Assembly: GCA_932294295.1 (NCBI GenBank)
Contig: OW028573.1
Span: 15,954,155 to 16,018,154 of the forward strand
Length of the DNA: 64,000 nt
Direction of reading: 5' to 3'
Origin: Alitta virens
Taxonomy: Eukaryota; Annelida; Polychaeta; Phyllodocida; Nereididae
Below, piece after piece: positions 46,956-59,688 of the stretch. The translations under genes and the position numbers were made by a program. Position 1 is the stretch's first letter; every line of letters starts with the position of its first letter. The notes under the pieces were generated by a model. That model made no database searches. It was not told the origin of the DNA and saw only the letters and a list, made by a program, of their open reading frames with translations.

Positions 46956-47940
46956 TGCCAATTTTACAATGGCTGTTGGTTGGTCTACTGCATATGCCAT
47001 GGTCCTTTCTCTGTGGTAACAAGGAGCAGAATGAAGGCTACAGACAAACAGCCACTTATATATTCACATCTGCCCCCCCACCATGACAGCCGGCATTCAA
47101 ACTTAGTACAGGTAGTTAACTCGCCGGGTCGTTTCTTGTAACCCTCACAGTCGTGATTGACATGTGCTTGATACGCCCCTCACATGTACAAGCCTGCGAT
47201 TGTATGTAGATGCCGTGAAGTCTCCCGTCATAAACGTGATTTACCCGTGGCTCACCCGGCATCAGACCGGGCATCATCCGTTGGGTTTGGTAAGTTTCCT
47301 AGGTGTGATCTGCCGGGTGACCGTGATTCACACCTCGCTGCTGCCAACTCACCCGCATCGCATGAGCAGGTATGGAAAATCATTTGCGTGTATTTGGACA
47401 GTCAACTAAATTTTGCTCTGGCTGAAAAAATGCATTCCTGGCTGTATGGAGCATGTGAAACCTTTCCAAGAGGACAATCAATGGTGGCACCAGGTGTGGG
47501 TTCATGCAGGGAGACCTCAAGCTGGAATAATTTACGACTTGTATGCTGTTCGTTATGTGAAAAGAAACTAATCAATCACATCATACAATTTCAGGGACTT
47601 ATTCACTGAGGTCAAAAAGGTTAATGGCCATACAGCTGCTACAGACATTGCCAATTGCTCTGCAGAAAAATTATTGTATCAGCAACATATACATATTACT
47701 TGAAAGGTGATAATCTCTCCGGACTTTTCAAAGCTTTATTGGTACATGGACACCAGTTGAAGTGTCTGTTGTTAGGAACAATATCTTCTTTACCAAAGGA
47801 TTTTGTATGGTGATTTATGTTCAGAGGGTTATTGCTCTTGGAAAAGTCCTGGATTATATAATTTTGCAGCAGCAAAACACTAGTTCTTAAGGAAGTTTTC
47901 ACAGGAGTTTGCATATAAGCCAAGCAGTGGAACTACCATG
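46956..47940. other. Intergenic between transposon remnants
   Basis: GC-richer than its surroundings at 47080-47370 (CCGGGTGACC-type words like those in the foldback minisatellite). The 141-residue open frame at 47184-47609 has no recognisable domain. Confidence 0.4.
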
Positions 47941-48360
47941 TGATTGCTCTTAATCAAGGAGATTGTACGATACTCTATGCAGTGTGGTTCCAATGTAGAC
48001 TGTTGCTCTTTAGACATGAGTAAAGCATTTGATCTTGTGAAACATGACTGTCTGATCAGACTGTTGATCAATGCGGAGAGGCATACCAGCTATGGATTTA
48101 AAGTGCTAATGGACTCTTTGGACAATATGGAGCGGCTGCTACTCACAGACTTTCACAATGGAAAATCACACGTTTCCATGAAAAGGAGAGACTTGTTTGG
48201 TAGAGTCAATGCTGCTCTTACACCATTACCAAAAGCACCCAAAGAAAATATTTTAAGTTGTGTTTTCAATTCAAAATGCTGTCATTTGTATGGCTTACAA
48301 GCGTGGCGTCTTACAGACAAGCATGTTGAACAGTTTTTCAAAGCATAGATGAGAATCGAG
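47941..48360 (+). pseudogene. Non-LTR reverse-transcriptase fragment with internal deletion
   Basis: The frame 47944-48348 starts in RT domain A (VDCCSLDMSKAFDLVKHDCL). It jumps directly to a LINE C-terminal-like stretch (FNSKCCHLYGLQAWRLTDKH, then VEQFFKA). The RT palm between them is missing, so this is a deleted relic. Confidence 0.75.
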
Positions 48361-49465
48361 CAACACATAGTGCATATGTACTACCATTTCTAGTAGGATG
48401 GAATGCAAGGACGCGTGTGATTAAAGGGTGCACAGAATTAGTGAAAAAAGGGAAAAAGTGCAGTATAGCGGACCCAGATTTATGAAATATTTAACAAGCT
48501 TCATTGCCAGACCTATGACGTAAAAATGCTTGAAATCTATGTATGACGTCACAAACTAATGTAGTTATGATGGCGGTTGCATCTTCACGGTAAAGACAGC
48601 GTTTATTTTTGCGTTTTCTTGTGGGCTCCTGCACCCAAACCCCCGCTCATCTACACCAAATGTTATTTTTATTGTGCTGGAACTTCAAACTTGCATAATA
48701 TATAATAATTGAATTTTTAATTGGCGCCAAATATGGGCATTAATTTGGTTCCGCTATATATACTGCACTAAACCCGAGCTGCGAATTGTGGAGCTGCGAA
48801 GGTCGAATGTACTTATCTTTCGTGGTCAAAGTTTAACATTAGGAGTGAGGTTTCGAGGTAGAAACTCGAGTTTTTCGTGGTCGAAACCTCGAGTTTCATG
48901 GTGAAGGTTCGAATTTTCGCGGCCGAAGGCGAAGGTCGAATGTCAGTTATGCGCTTTGGTAGTCATGAGACCCTCAAAAGTATGTGCCCCCCCCCCCCCC
49001 CCAAATATTTACTTGGCTATTGGCAAATCTGGCCAGGCGCTGCATAGCTAATTTTGCAATAATTGATGCCGAGCTGAGGGTTGTCGTATGGCGATCTATA
49101 TTCTTTGTGTAATTTTTCGAGAGATGGCGCAACAATCGCCTTGCAGAGGGCGTCATCTTCCGGATAGCAACCGGACAGGATGAATTACGATTATCTCATT
49201 GAGAGAGAAAATGCCATTAAATTGCTTGTTTTTGCATAATTAGGACGACAACAGGTAAGGATTCCATTTACTAAGTGCCTGTGCAACACTTGATGTTGTC
49301 CTTTTGTGGCAATTGGGTGTGGGAGCAGATTTTCTACTATATTATTGTCTTTATCATTCATGATCATGTTTTGCACAAATTTGCATTGGCAGAGACGAAC
49401 CCATTCTCAGAAGATCGTAGATGTTCAGCAGTGCGACGCATTATAAACACATCGTTTCAGCAGCA
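48361..49465. other. Upstream region of FBXO28 with a TCGA-rich repeat cluster
   Basis: 48780-48945 holds degenerate copies of GCGAAGGTCGAATGT and short palindromes such as AAACTCGAGTTT. A C-run is at 48987-49002. The FBXO28 5' UTR probably starts after about 49150. Confidence 0.5.
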
Positions 49466-51231
49466 ATGGCGTCAGAAGATGAGGCTATAGTAATTCCTGC
49501 TGTAGGTACAGCGATGCATATGCTGCAGAATTACTCGGATGAGATTGCAGGGCCCTCTGATGCCGATACATTGTCATTGCATTTTGACCCACAGTTGCAA
49601 CACCGCACATTGAATTTATTACAATTACCCCAAGAAGTCCTGCAGAATATTCTCCGCTATTTGCCATATGCTGAACTTTCAAGGATAAGGACTGTAAGTA
49701 ATTAACTCTTGACATGTAGTACGTACTCTGCACTCCACGGTATCATATGATTATTATATTTCGATCTGTTATAAATAGAAATTAAGGTTGCGGTAGCTAG
49801 CTATATTGCAGTGTATGCCATAATAAACATGATAAATATTGATAGTTAATTTCCTGATGATCAATAAACTGACATTTTGCTCGTTAGATTAGCATTAGTC
49901 GTAATGTTACAGTTAATAAACACTGATTAAACAGGTCTGTATTGTGGATGATTCTATGAGATGTATAACAGCTATCATAAATGCCATGAAGAACTTAATT
50001 TGCTCCACTTCAGACTTGCCATGGGTTGAAACAAGCGTGTGGATGTGTGCTGAATCAAGGATTTCAGAAGATCCAATCACGGATTCAGAGACGTTTCCAG
50101 CACATCAAATCACAAATGCCCAGGCGCGAGTCTGCCAGGCGCAAGCATCCTTTGGCTCGAGAGTGTGACATCATGGAAACACTTCATATGAGAATGGCCC
50201 TCCTTCACATGACGTTTGGCAGGCGAATTGAGCGTGGTCATTGTTGCTTCTTTGCTGGAGAGGTAATTGGTTTTTCTGAGCGACCTTATCTTGAGACTTC
50301 AGCACTCATAAGTGTAGTTGTTGCTGTTAGTATTTTAACGTTGAAAATTTACAAATATGTTTTCTTCACAGGTGCTGGATGAAGTCCTTAGAATTCTTGA
50401 ATATGTGACAAACACCACCAACATTGGACGTGCTTATAAAGTCACTGATGAGCTGTTTGACTTGTCAACAATGGCTATGGAATACTTCAAAGAAAAAATT
50501 GAGCCAACATTTCCAGAAATAAATACTCTGTCCCCTGATTACATCCCTATCTTCTCAAGTAAGTGAATTTTCTCAGGGTTTATGCTATTTCACTGAAATG
50601 TGACTATATAAATGGTATATATGGTTTCTGTCTCCTTGCAGCACCTAAAGGAAGACCATTTTTGGAAGCGCTCAAGCCAGGTAAGGAGTCAGATACTTCT
50701 AACGCGGCTACTGGACCTTCAACGTCATCACCAGTCTTAACACCGCCAGCAGCTGCTGTGTCAAACCGGAAGATTAAGATTCTGAACAATGATATGCGTA
50801 AACTCAGGGGAACTGTGAGTGTATGCGTGCGAAAAATGAGTGCTCAGAGAAGCCAGCTTCGGGATGCAACCTCAAAACTGGAACAACAGGACCGTAAGAT
50901 TGAAGAACAAAACCGCAGAATTGAAGCTTTGATAACGGAGCTTCATCAGTGTCAGAGTGACATACGGCAACTACAAACTCCTTGTAAGGATCCATCAACT
51001 TTGTCGTCCCCTTGCGTAGCATTGCCAGGTCCATCTGTGTCTATTAAAGATAAAGACTTGGCTTTGTCACCATCTGTGTCACCTGCCAATGCAAGTGCTG
51101 CTCGCAAACATGAGGGCATGAGTGACAGCTCTCCTCAGAAGAGACCTTTATCACCTTCAGTAGAAGAAACTGACTCCACATTAAATATCAAGAAAAGAAA
51201 GATGTCTTCACTCGCTACTGCAACTAACTGA
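49466..51231 (+). CDS. FBXO28: F-box only protein 28 orthologue
   Basis: Exons 49466..49693, 50014..50262, 50372..50558 and 50642..51231 (1254 bases, 417 residues). An F-box lies at about residues 50-95 (LLQLPQEVLQNILRYLPYAE). The diagnostic FBXO28 middle follows: LNQGFQ, QMPRRESARRKHPLAR, LLHMTFGRRIE and the AMEYFKEKIEP block. A coiled coil (about 264-330) and a Lys/Arg-rich tail (KKRKM) complete the family layout. FBXO28 is the substrate receptor of an SCF ubiquitin ligase; vertebrate work links it to MYC regulation and mitosis. ATG 49466 was chosen over in-frame 49421 for its better Kozak context (G at -3 and +4). The protein is longer than the human one (368), mainly in the Ser/Pro-rich tail. 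Confidence 0.95.
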
Positions 51232-53979
51232 TGCTTAGCTAAGATCTGATACCTGTGAGGTCTTTGATGAATAATCAATGTTGTTATATATATTAAAATG
51301 TTCCCATGAGAATGGCTGTTATAGAATGAGTAAAATATAACTTATTTAATCCAATTTGAACTGATCGAACGCTGTTTATAACAGTATGTCCCTGAACAAG
51401 TCAAAAAAAGATTTCATGCGACTGTTGAAAGATGTACTGCTGGCTGTTATTTCTACAAAACATTGTATTGACAGATTACAATAATTATTTCATATTTAAT
51501 CTGGCACTATGCACGGCATGGGCAGATTCATGTAATGCTCCCAACTTTAACTTAACCATTACAAATGTAATGTGATTTTTTGGAAACAAATATATCTGAC
51601 ACACTGACACCAATTTCGGCTGCAAGGAACAAAAAACATATTTTTAATTTATTGCCTTTTCAAGGTCGTACGTATATAGTATCAAAATATATATTGTTTT
51701 AACAGCCAGTTAGTTCCAAGTCTGTCAAACTTAACCTAGACAAAGCTAGACAACTTCTGCTATACGATGCTACCTGCCACTGAACGGAACTGTCTGGCTA
51801 TAGCTGGCTACTCGTGCAGCATCATCTGGTGTCATCAGTGCATAATATATATTTATGCATATTTGTCATTTTATTGAAAAGATGCATGTCTATGGCACAT
51901 ACCTTTTTATCTGTCTCTGCTCAGAAACTCGGGTGACCTACACTACGGTATCGCTACGCATATGCAACGTATTTCTGACCAACAAATTAGTTCAACATCC
52001 CTAGATTCCTTTGCTTAGAGCGTATATCCTAATTTCGGCGGTTTTGTATTCTTTGAATTATAGTGAACAAAATTGAATCGAAGACCGTAGGTCAAAAGTG
52101 GCTGGGTTAGTTGTGCAAGACATTTGGTGAGTTGCTCTAAATGATAATCTGTAGATCCTGCTCGCCCACTAATTTAAGTCAATATAGATGGCGAGGACAG
52201 TCAACTTCTTGACAGCATATGTATGATATATTTATTAGGAAAATTTCTTACATTTACCAAGGGTTTCATTTTTAAAATTTGTCTATGGATAACAAATAAG
52301 CATTCTGAAGTAAAATGGCTGTCTAGAGGCAACAATATTTTATGGAACTAACTACACGTGTTGGAGGGCCTCCAGGGGGACTGATTCAGTTGTTTGCCAG
52401 GATCACTTTCACAAAATTTTTGTCTATCAATCCACTGTACGCCAATGTTGTGCATCACCTGCGTTGCGCCAGATGCACATTCCATGTGCCATTCTAGTTC
52501 ATTAATGCGGCACTGCATTGCATTAATTGCGTAAACCTGCTGTTGTGGAGTGTTGTATTTGGTCATTTAATCATGATACAAAAGTTGTTTGTTGTCTGCA
52601 ATTGTACAGGAGCAAATTTTCCATGTACTGTTTGGGAACTTTAAATTTTCTTCCTGTACTAGTTCTGATTGATGCGAGGTGTTTGTAGATCAAAAACATA
52701 CATAAAATTCTGTTTGTTCGTTAGTTCTAAGTGCATATTATGGCATTCAAGCATTTTAGTGTATTCTGTAAATGAGTTAATAACATTACTCTGTAATATT
52801 TTATTAGTTTCCTCAATTCTAACCATACAAAGAGTCATGTTTAAGGGATTACCTTGTTACTGCTGGGTCTTTTTCATTACATTAATGTTATCATGACATT
52901 ATCTTCTCATACCACAATGATGCATTTTAATGATCAGTGAATTGTGAATTCAACATTTTATGATTGTGATTATTATCCTACCAATACCTTTTCAATTAAG
53001 ACTGTTGGTTATTTATTAGTGTATATTGGTTAGATCTGAGCAACAATATTAATATTTAATTTACCTTGATGTTTTTTCATGAAGTTAATGCCAGAATGTG
53101 GTCATATATCACATCATATATGATTTTCATGTTGTGGTAATTGGTCCATTATGGTTTTATACCCTTTTAATAAAATTTTCAAAGTAAAAACTCATTTTTA
53201 GATTACTCCATGATATGTACAACAGAGCAAAAAGTGATTGATTGAATTGTGTATTTTTAATACACTAGACCAGGTAAACACAGTTTGATATGAAAAGTTT
53301 CATCATGGAAGTTTCACTTCACATTAAGAAAATGTCAGGATTTCATACTTGAAGGCCATTTTCAAATTTGAATAATTTTAACAAGCTTAAATGGTTTTAT
53401 TTCAAAGTTTATAGAAAATTTTGATTGTCTTTTTTTTTATAATGAAAAATATAATTGCCTGATGGGTAACATTCAGACGCGGCACCTGACAAGCAAGGCC
53501 TTGTACAAACTTATGAAATTACAGAACTTGTTAATTTCTGCAATGTAACTTCCAGACTTACTACCACAACATATTTCAGGAATACCACAGCCAAAACAAA
53601 TGACAGCATTCTAATAATTCAATTTACTCCCACTCTTCTGACATCAATGTATGTACGAAGTCCTCAATATACAGCATACACAATATTTACATTATGTACA
53701 AGACAATTTAACAAATACTACCTCAAATCTAGCGATATCCGACAGCACTGATAACGACGAGACAAAAAAAAAGAACCATTTAAATGTTGCAATTCCAAGA
53801 CCACTCAAACTGACATGGTATAGTTATGTTGAGACATATACCACATGCTAGGATGAGATTAATTATTTACATAGTAAATAACAGGCAAAATGAGTCATGA
53901 ATTCGAAATCATATCAAATGTCAACACTGAAGACGCACATCAATTCCTAGCACGATGTAATCACTAAATTTGATTAGTC
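51232..53979. other. Intergenic between FBXO28 and GABPB, convergent 3' ends
   Basis: Contains the second copy of a dispersed repeat (51721-52355), then AT-rich sequence. No gene is seen. Confidence 0.45.
51721..52355 (+). repeat. Dispersed repeat, copy 2 (shared with 30347-30640)
   Basis: The first block (51733-51818) and last blocks (52245-52355) match 30358-30445 and 30480-30640 in the same order and orientation. The interval between blocks is about 400 bases here but short in copy 1, so one copy carries an insertion or the other a deletion. No coding capacity seen. Confidence 0.7.
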
Positions 53980-56560
53980 CTATGATTTAACTGGTGTCAT
54001 TTTGTTTAACTTTTTCTTGTATTCTTCAGCTTCCAATTCCTTTTGTTTTAATTGTTGTTTATATGCTGCTGCCTCCTTTTGTGCCTGTTGAAGTTGTTTC
54101 CGCAAGTTTTCTTGATCCTCCTCGGAAATTGCGACTTCTTGGCCGTCTTCGCTTACTGCTGTAATAATGATTGCATCATCTTCCGTCTTTAGACGTTTAA
54201 ACGGTGGCCCTTCACTTATGTCCTCTTCTTCTACAACTGCAATTTAAGTCCTAACAATCAGTGACATTTAACAGGACATATATTGCGAATGACAAACATT
54301 TTGTGAAGTGACTACTTGGAAATTTCTATTTGTCGTAGCATCATGTGTCGCTAATAATTATATTATTGGATATGTAAGGTTTAATAGTGCCCCCAACATG
54401 GTTCCTGTGTGCGCATTGTTTCTTATCACAAGCAATCAATTAACATTAGTTAGTATTAATTATATTTTCCCTATGTGGACCGCGAAATAGTTAAATACAA
54501 TTCACAGCCAAGATAAATTTTTTTTCCCACACAGTATATACGCTTCAAAAAGTCTGATACATACCTTCAGTTATCTGGCCTCCATCCTCAACCATCATGA
54601 CTGCACCGTCTGTGTCATTGCCTTCAGATACAATAGTAATAACTTTCTGCAAAACAATATCATCAGTCATTAACTCAGGCTTTTACACTTAAAAATGCCT
54701 TCCCAGGTAACTAAATTTAGTCATGTTATGAATAGCAATTGCTGTTTACCTGAGTTTCATCCTCCTCTGGAATTTCATGCAATTCACCGTCGATGATTGT
54801 TTCCGTGATGGCCTCCTCCTCTATGACTTCTCCCTCCTCATCGCCTTCTGTCTTCACGGAGTTTAATGCCAGTTTACCCGCTTCTGTCACAACATATATT
54901 ACATTACACTTTATTCAAATAGTTCTCTACTTGCATGTATTGAACATCATTGCATTTTTATGTAACTCAAACCTCACATTGTTAACCTTTTAATTTTATA
55001 CTTATATCCATTGTGAGGAGCTTTGATCAGTCAGTCTTACCTGTCAATGTTAATATGTGACCAGTTTCAAGAGCAGATGATACAATGGCTGGTGAATCCC
55101 CAGTTGAGATCATTGTTATTCCATGCGTTTCAAGCCAGTTCAGTGCTTCAGCAGCAGTTGTGTCTGCAAAAGATAAGATTTTTTCACATTAAACCCATTT
55201 TAAATGTTGAATAGTGACTATTCCATAAATTTGTATAATAAGTTAACGGGCACTCACAGACTTGCTTACTTCCAGAACTATTGGAAGGGAACGGAGCCGT
55301 AGCTTCCGCCAAAGCGGCTAACGTGGCTAACACAGACGTGGAACTTTGATCTGAGCCATCTCCACCTATCATGATTGTTGCTGTTCCATTTTCATCTGAA
55401 ATGATAATTAATTGCAATTGATGACTGTAAACCACGGTTGACATATTGTTCCACAGGTATCAGCTGGTGAATTTAATCATTGAAATATGCAGTATACTAA
55501 TGAGAAAGTTGTGCACTCCACCAAAACTAGGGAACACTCGTGCATTACCTTCTTAATATTGATATTGTATGCTACGTATTTCAATGATTGGATAGTGATC
55601 ATACCTGTCATGGCATCAGAGTTAACAATGCTAGTTGTCACTTCTTCTATGCTTTCTTCCACCGTTGTTGGTTCAAGATTTGAATCCTCCGCATCTTCTA
55701 CAGCTTTTGCAGACTGCAATAATGACACAAAAACTTCACATTAAGAATTTTTCAGAACAGAAACCGTGATCACTATATTAGTGCATTTTGAATTGACAGA
55801 AAAAGTACCTCTGCTGACTGGAGTAACTGTACAATATCTGGTCTACCCCTGGAATAAGCAATGTCTATTGGAGTCTTGTCAAACTGAAAGAAAGTGTGCA
55901 ATTATAGTGATTATTGACAGCTAACATGTGAACAAGAATATATCATTGAAATGGCATGTAACTAGTTGCAATACCTTATTAGAACAGCTGACATTTGCTC
56001 CTCTCTTTAATAAAGAACCGATAACTTCTAAGTGCCCATTTTCCACCGACCAGTGCAAAGGAGTCATCTTCAGCTGTGGGAAAACAAGATACCAGTGAGA
56101 TAATGGCTTTAAGCAGTAACAAAATATTTAAGGAAAGACAGTAAATTTTAGATTATTGGACTCCTACCATGTCTTTTGCTTCAATATCTGCTGAGTGGTT
56201 AAGGAGAAGATCCACAATTTCTGAATACCCTTCTTGACACGCTACATGCAATGGTGTCCTATCTACCTTTGTTCTGGCATCTCTACTTATTCCTGCACGT
56301 AGCAAAACTTCTGCTGTGGATATGTGGCCGTACTGTGCAGCAAAGTGCAAAGGGGATGTCCCCAACTGAAATGAAAGTCAAGAATCATTTGAAAAATTAA
56401 GGTTGTGGTTGATTTCAGGAAATTATTCTGGCATAATTTGTGTAGTAATTACCCAGTCTGTTGTGAAAGGGGCTCCATTTGACATCAGTGCTCTGACTTC
56501 ATCCGTATCTCCTCTTTTAGCAGCATCTAAGAGTCGTTTGCCCAGGTCAACCAGAGACAT
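53980..56560 (-). CDS. GABPB: GA-binding protein beta subunit (ankyrin-repeat ETS partner)
   Basis: Exons, 5' to 3' on the minus strand: 56560..56453, 56365..56168, 56073..55975, 55883..55809, 55713..55605, 55395..55258, 55163..55041, 54883..54750, 54646..54565, 54236..53980 (1323 bases, 440 residues). It starts [20 protein letters not shown] as in vertebrate GABPB. Four to five ankyrin repeats follow (about 1-160). The [19 protein letters not shown] activation segment is at about 214-232. An acidic/hydrophobic stretch and a C-terminal leucine-zipper coiled coil (about 375-435) end the protein. GABPB binds the ETS-domain GABP alpha through the ankyrin repeats and forms an alpha2-beta2 nuclear factor on GGAA promoters of mitochondrial and ribosomal genes. 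Exon 55395-55258 has a second in-phase donor 12 bases earlier (exon end 55270), giving a four-residue shorter form. Confidence 0.96.
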
Positions 56561-58578
56561 CCTGGGGGTTCACTGTAACCAAAGTAAAAATTGAAATTAA
56601 TGCCCAGAATAATTTTAGCGTGGAACTCACCAAATTTATTTACAAGAAAAACTGTACAGGGTCACTACTGAGCTCTGTTTAATCAAGTTTCATAATTAAC
56701 ATTACAGTTGGTTCTTATAATTTCAATATTAAAATTATAACCGTGACTCAATGAGTCATGAGTTAACATTTGTAGGAATACAGAGTGACTTGTATAACTA
56801 AACATGATATTATTTTGCAGTGCAAATATGCATTTTTGTCGGCATCTTTATGGGCAGAGTTACATGCCGATAACAGTGATACATACTACTGACAGGTAAA
56901 CGTTGCAATTACTTGAGTCTACACCATATTTTCTAGATTACAAGCTGGGTCCTAAACAGAAGTTAGTTTAGAAGAGGTCGAGTCTAAGTTGGATGGCTGT
57001 TTCATCCTTCATTTCATTGCCACGGTGCCTGCCTGTCCTAATAAGCCAGTCAGGTGCAAGACGTAACTTAGCCCTAATGCCTTAATCATTGGGCCACCCA
57101 GCTGTGTACATGATATATTTTTAGCAAAGCAATTTCCACCCGGGACTAGAACCCGGGACATAGTGGTTGGAGCCCAAGTGCACTACTACTTAGCTAGGCC
57201 CCCCACCCTTTAATTCTTTCAGCGCACCCAGGTTTTGGAGTGCACTTAAACACAGATAACCCAAAAAAAATATGGATGCCACAGCTTGTTTTCAAGAAAG
57301 TAGGTGTCCACGTTTCAATTTAGTAGTTTTTTAATTTGGTCCATTTTGGACCTTTTCACAAGTGGAAAGTTCGACCAGCTGCTAGTAATATACACGTTTG
57401 GGCATGATCGTTTGTCAGTTGTCACGTCCAAGTGAATAGCATTATGACAGTCACGTCGATGATGTCTTAACTTGGGTATTTTATCCATTTGTCCATCTAT
57501 AGCCTGAGTATAGCCTATGGGTGTCATTTCACGTCATTTGGCAATGACTTGCGTCCTGAAAATAGAGCAGTTTGCAGCGTCACTGACATATTGGTCTGAC
57601 AGCCGCGTACTGATGACATTCAGTGCCATAACTTCAGTCGTATCAAACTGCTAGTACTCGAATTAGTAGAACTGTGGTGCAACATTTCATTTAATGAAAC
57701 TGAAAGCGACCAATGATCCATAGGAACAGGAAATATCAATGTTTTTGTTCGCGGCCATAACTTTCAGAAACGGAAGTTGCATGTGCGTTGTAGAAAATCC
57801 TTCATTGTGGAACAAAATGCGATTAAATCGTTCTTAATTCAAGGCATCCATCTAGCCTGAACTGCAAAGCAACAAAATGACATATGATGAAACAAATACC
57901 TGCACAATTACTCTCCAAATTACCGTTTTCTTCTAGGTGGACGCATCAGGCCAAACCGGAAGTTGGAATGTTATTCCGGAAGCATGTGGTTACTGCGCAC
58001 GAATATTTAATTTGAAAAAGCAGTAAATCATGATGTCGTCTTATCTTAGAATGAAAGTCTGCTGTGATGCATCATAAAATTAATATATACTTTGCTTTTT
58101 CATGTATTTTGCTGTCAGTTTGCTAAATAATCTTGTAATTTTTCAGAAACCCAGGAACTTTATCATGCCGGCGTAATAATACACGAATTCGCCATTTTAC
58201 ACTGAACTAAAAAACGTGAGAGGGCGCTTTGGGGCAAGCTGCTCTGGCGTCTTTTGTCAGAACTACAAAAGTGACCACACCTCACTGGAGAATTTGTTGC
58301 ATTTCTCTGAAACTGAGAAGCCAAAAACGACGTGTCAGTTACAGACGCATTTGCCAGATGCTCTAAAAATGTGTGCACTGTTGTACCAAAGTCGTCAGTC
58401 CTTTGGAAATATGCAATCATTATGGAATAGTGGAAGGCATTCACACTGGTGATGACATGTTTGTGCTGTCTGCTAGCAGACGGCCCTCGTCATGAAAAAA
58501 AGTTTGAATGAGCAGCTGCCTTGAAGTGACATGTGATGGATTTACCATGTAGCGACTGAGCAGACTCACCTTGATGTT
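56561..58578. promoter_or_regulatory. Shared upstream region of divergent GABPB and TLNRD1
   Basis: The two coding starts are head to head, 2.0 kb apart. GGAA sites occur at about 57770-57777 (ACGGAAGT), 57955-57963 (ACCGGAAGT) and 57976-57983 (CCGGAAGC). The last two are both in + orientation and about two helix turns apart. GCGGCCATAA at about 57751 resembles a YY1 site. A minus-strand tRNA-like SINE fragment occupies about 57000-57205, with box B complement GGACTAGAACCC at 57143-57154. Non-coding first exons are likely but not resolved. Confidence 0.6.
57000..57205 (-). repeat. tRNA-like SINE fragment
   Basis: The minus strand reads a box B-like GGGTTCTAGTCC (57143-57154) and an upstream AGCTAAGTAGTAGTGCACTT segment. 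Downstream sequence is not shared with the main SINE family, so this may be a different SINE. Confidence 0.5.
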
Positions 58579-59688
58579 ATGGTGTGTAATTCGAGACTTG
58601 ATCATCCTGTTATGTCCACGAGACATAATCGACAGGTGATTGCAGTCTGCAAAAGGAGCCAGATACGAATGCAAGCTGTGGCAGAGTTACTGCTGCTGTC
58701 CTCAGATCTGATGCCTGTCACCACAGAACGCCTGGCTGTCTTTGGTGGATGCTTAGCAAAATGCCAGGATTCAATTCTCACCAGAACAAAAGGTTTAATG
58801 GTGTTTGCAAACAAAGTCAAAGAGGAGTTATTCTCTAAGCTTCCAGACTGGAATTCTATATCTCATTTCATTATGGAGATCTGTGAACTGGTGATAGGGC
58901 TCATCGAATGTAGCACTCATGCAGCTTATTTAATGGTGATGACCAAGCCCCAGTGTGTTCCAGCAATTCCTGGTGCTGTTGATCGGTACAGGGTTTGCAG
59001 GGCGACAGTGGAAATCGAGATATGTTGCAAAGAACTACAGACAACACCTTTGGAAGACATGATCCCACAATTTTTAGTCAGAGTTTGCAATGATATGAAC
59101 AGATATCTGACTGCTTTTACAGACAGTTGCAAAGCAGCTGCTGACCAGACTGAAAATGAAAATGACAGAGACCAGTTTAAGCTTTGCATTAAAAGCTTTA
59201 CTTCTTCGGCGAGTTGCTTGATGGCGGCTGTCAAGTCGTTTAATGCCAAACCATCTGAAACGCATCATCAACGTTGCATCAATTTCTGCGAACCAGTTGT
59301 TTCATCCACAAGGAGTGCGGCTAAATTTGCAACAGAACCACAATTTATTGGGAGAGGTGCTCGTTTAACGTCGGAAGGGAAAGAACTGAAGAAGTCTCTT
59401 TTAGGTTAGTTATATACATGCAACTTTAAATTTGTCAAGTAAATTACTATGTGGTCTAAGACTGAATATCAATATTATTGATATTTATCACTTATATTTA
59501 TGAATACATTCTTTTCTGTTTCAGGGTCCTGTCAGGGTATATCGTCTGCCTGTGTGCAACTCTGCAAAAGTGTCTGGGAGCTTGCATACGACTCCAGGAA
59601 TCAATTTCACTTACACCGAGTGCAGCTTTGCATGGAAGCCATCACGAGGTCCTCTAGTCAACTCAGCGAAGCCATGTTGCCATCCTAG
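58579..59688 (+). CDS. TLNRD1: Talin rod domain-containing protein 1 (MESDC1) orthologue
   Basis: Exons 58579..59404 and 59525..59688 (990 bases, 329 residues). It aligns along its length with vertebrate TLNRD1: MQAVAELLLLSSD, ARTKGL or its variant TRTKGL, IECSTHAAYL, VDRYRVCRATVE, QFKLCIKSFTSSASCL, FATEPQFIGRGA and SEGKELKKSLLG, followed by a last pair of helices ending in LSEAMLPS. The family is a helical-bundle protein resembling talin R7-R8; it homodimerises and bundles actin, and the vertebrate protein promotes filopodia and takes part in vascular integrity. The vertebrate coding region is (from memory) uninterrupted, whereas here a phase-1 intron (59405-59524) follows SLL. Start is uncertain: in-frame ATGs are at 58579 and 58612, and upstream sequence stays open for a while. 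Confidence 0.93.

Noticed and set aside
47184..47609. 141-residue + strand open frame
   Set aside because: Compositionally odd, no family motif, and sits between transposon relics.
50563..50641. In-frame ATG upstream of the last FBXO28 exon
   Set aside because: This is intron sequence in the same frame; the acceptor at 50641 and phase with the previous exon fit the FBXO28 family better.
54001..54240. FBXO28-like or other coiled-coil gene on its own
   Set aside because: The coiled coil is the last exon of GABPB; phase and family match confirm it.
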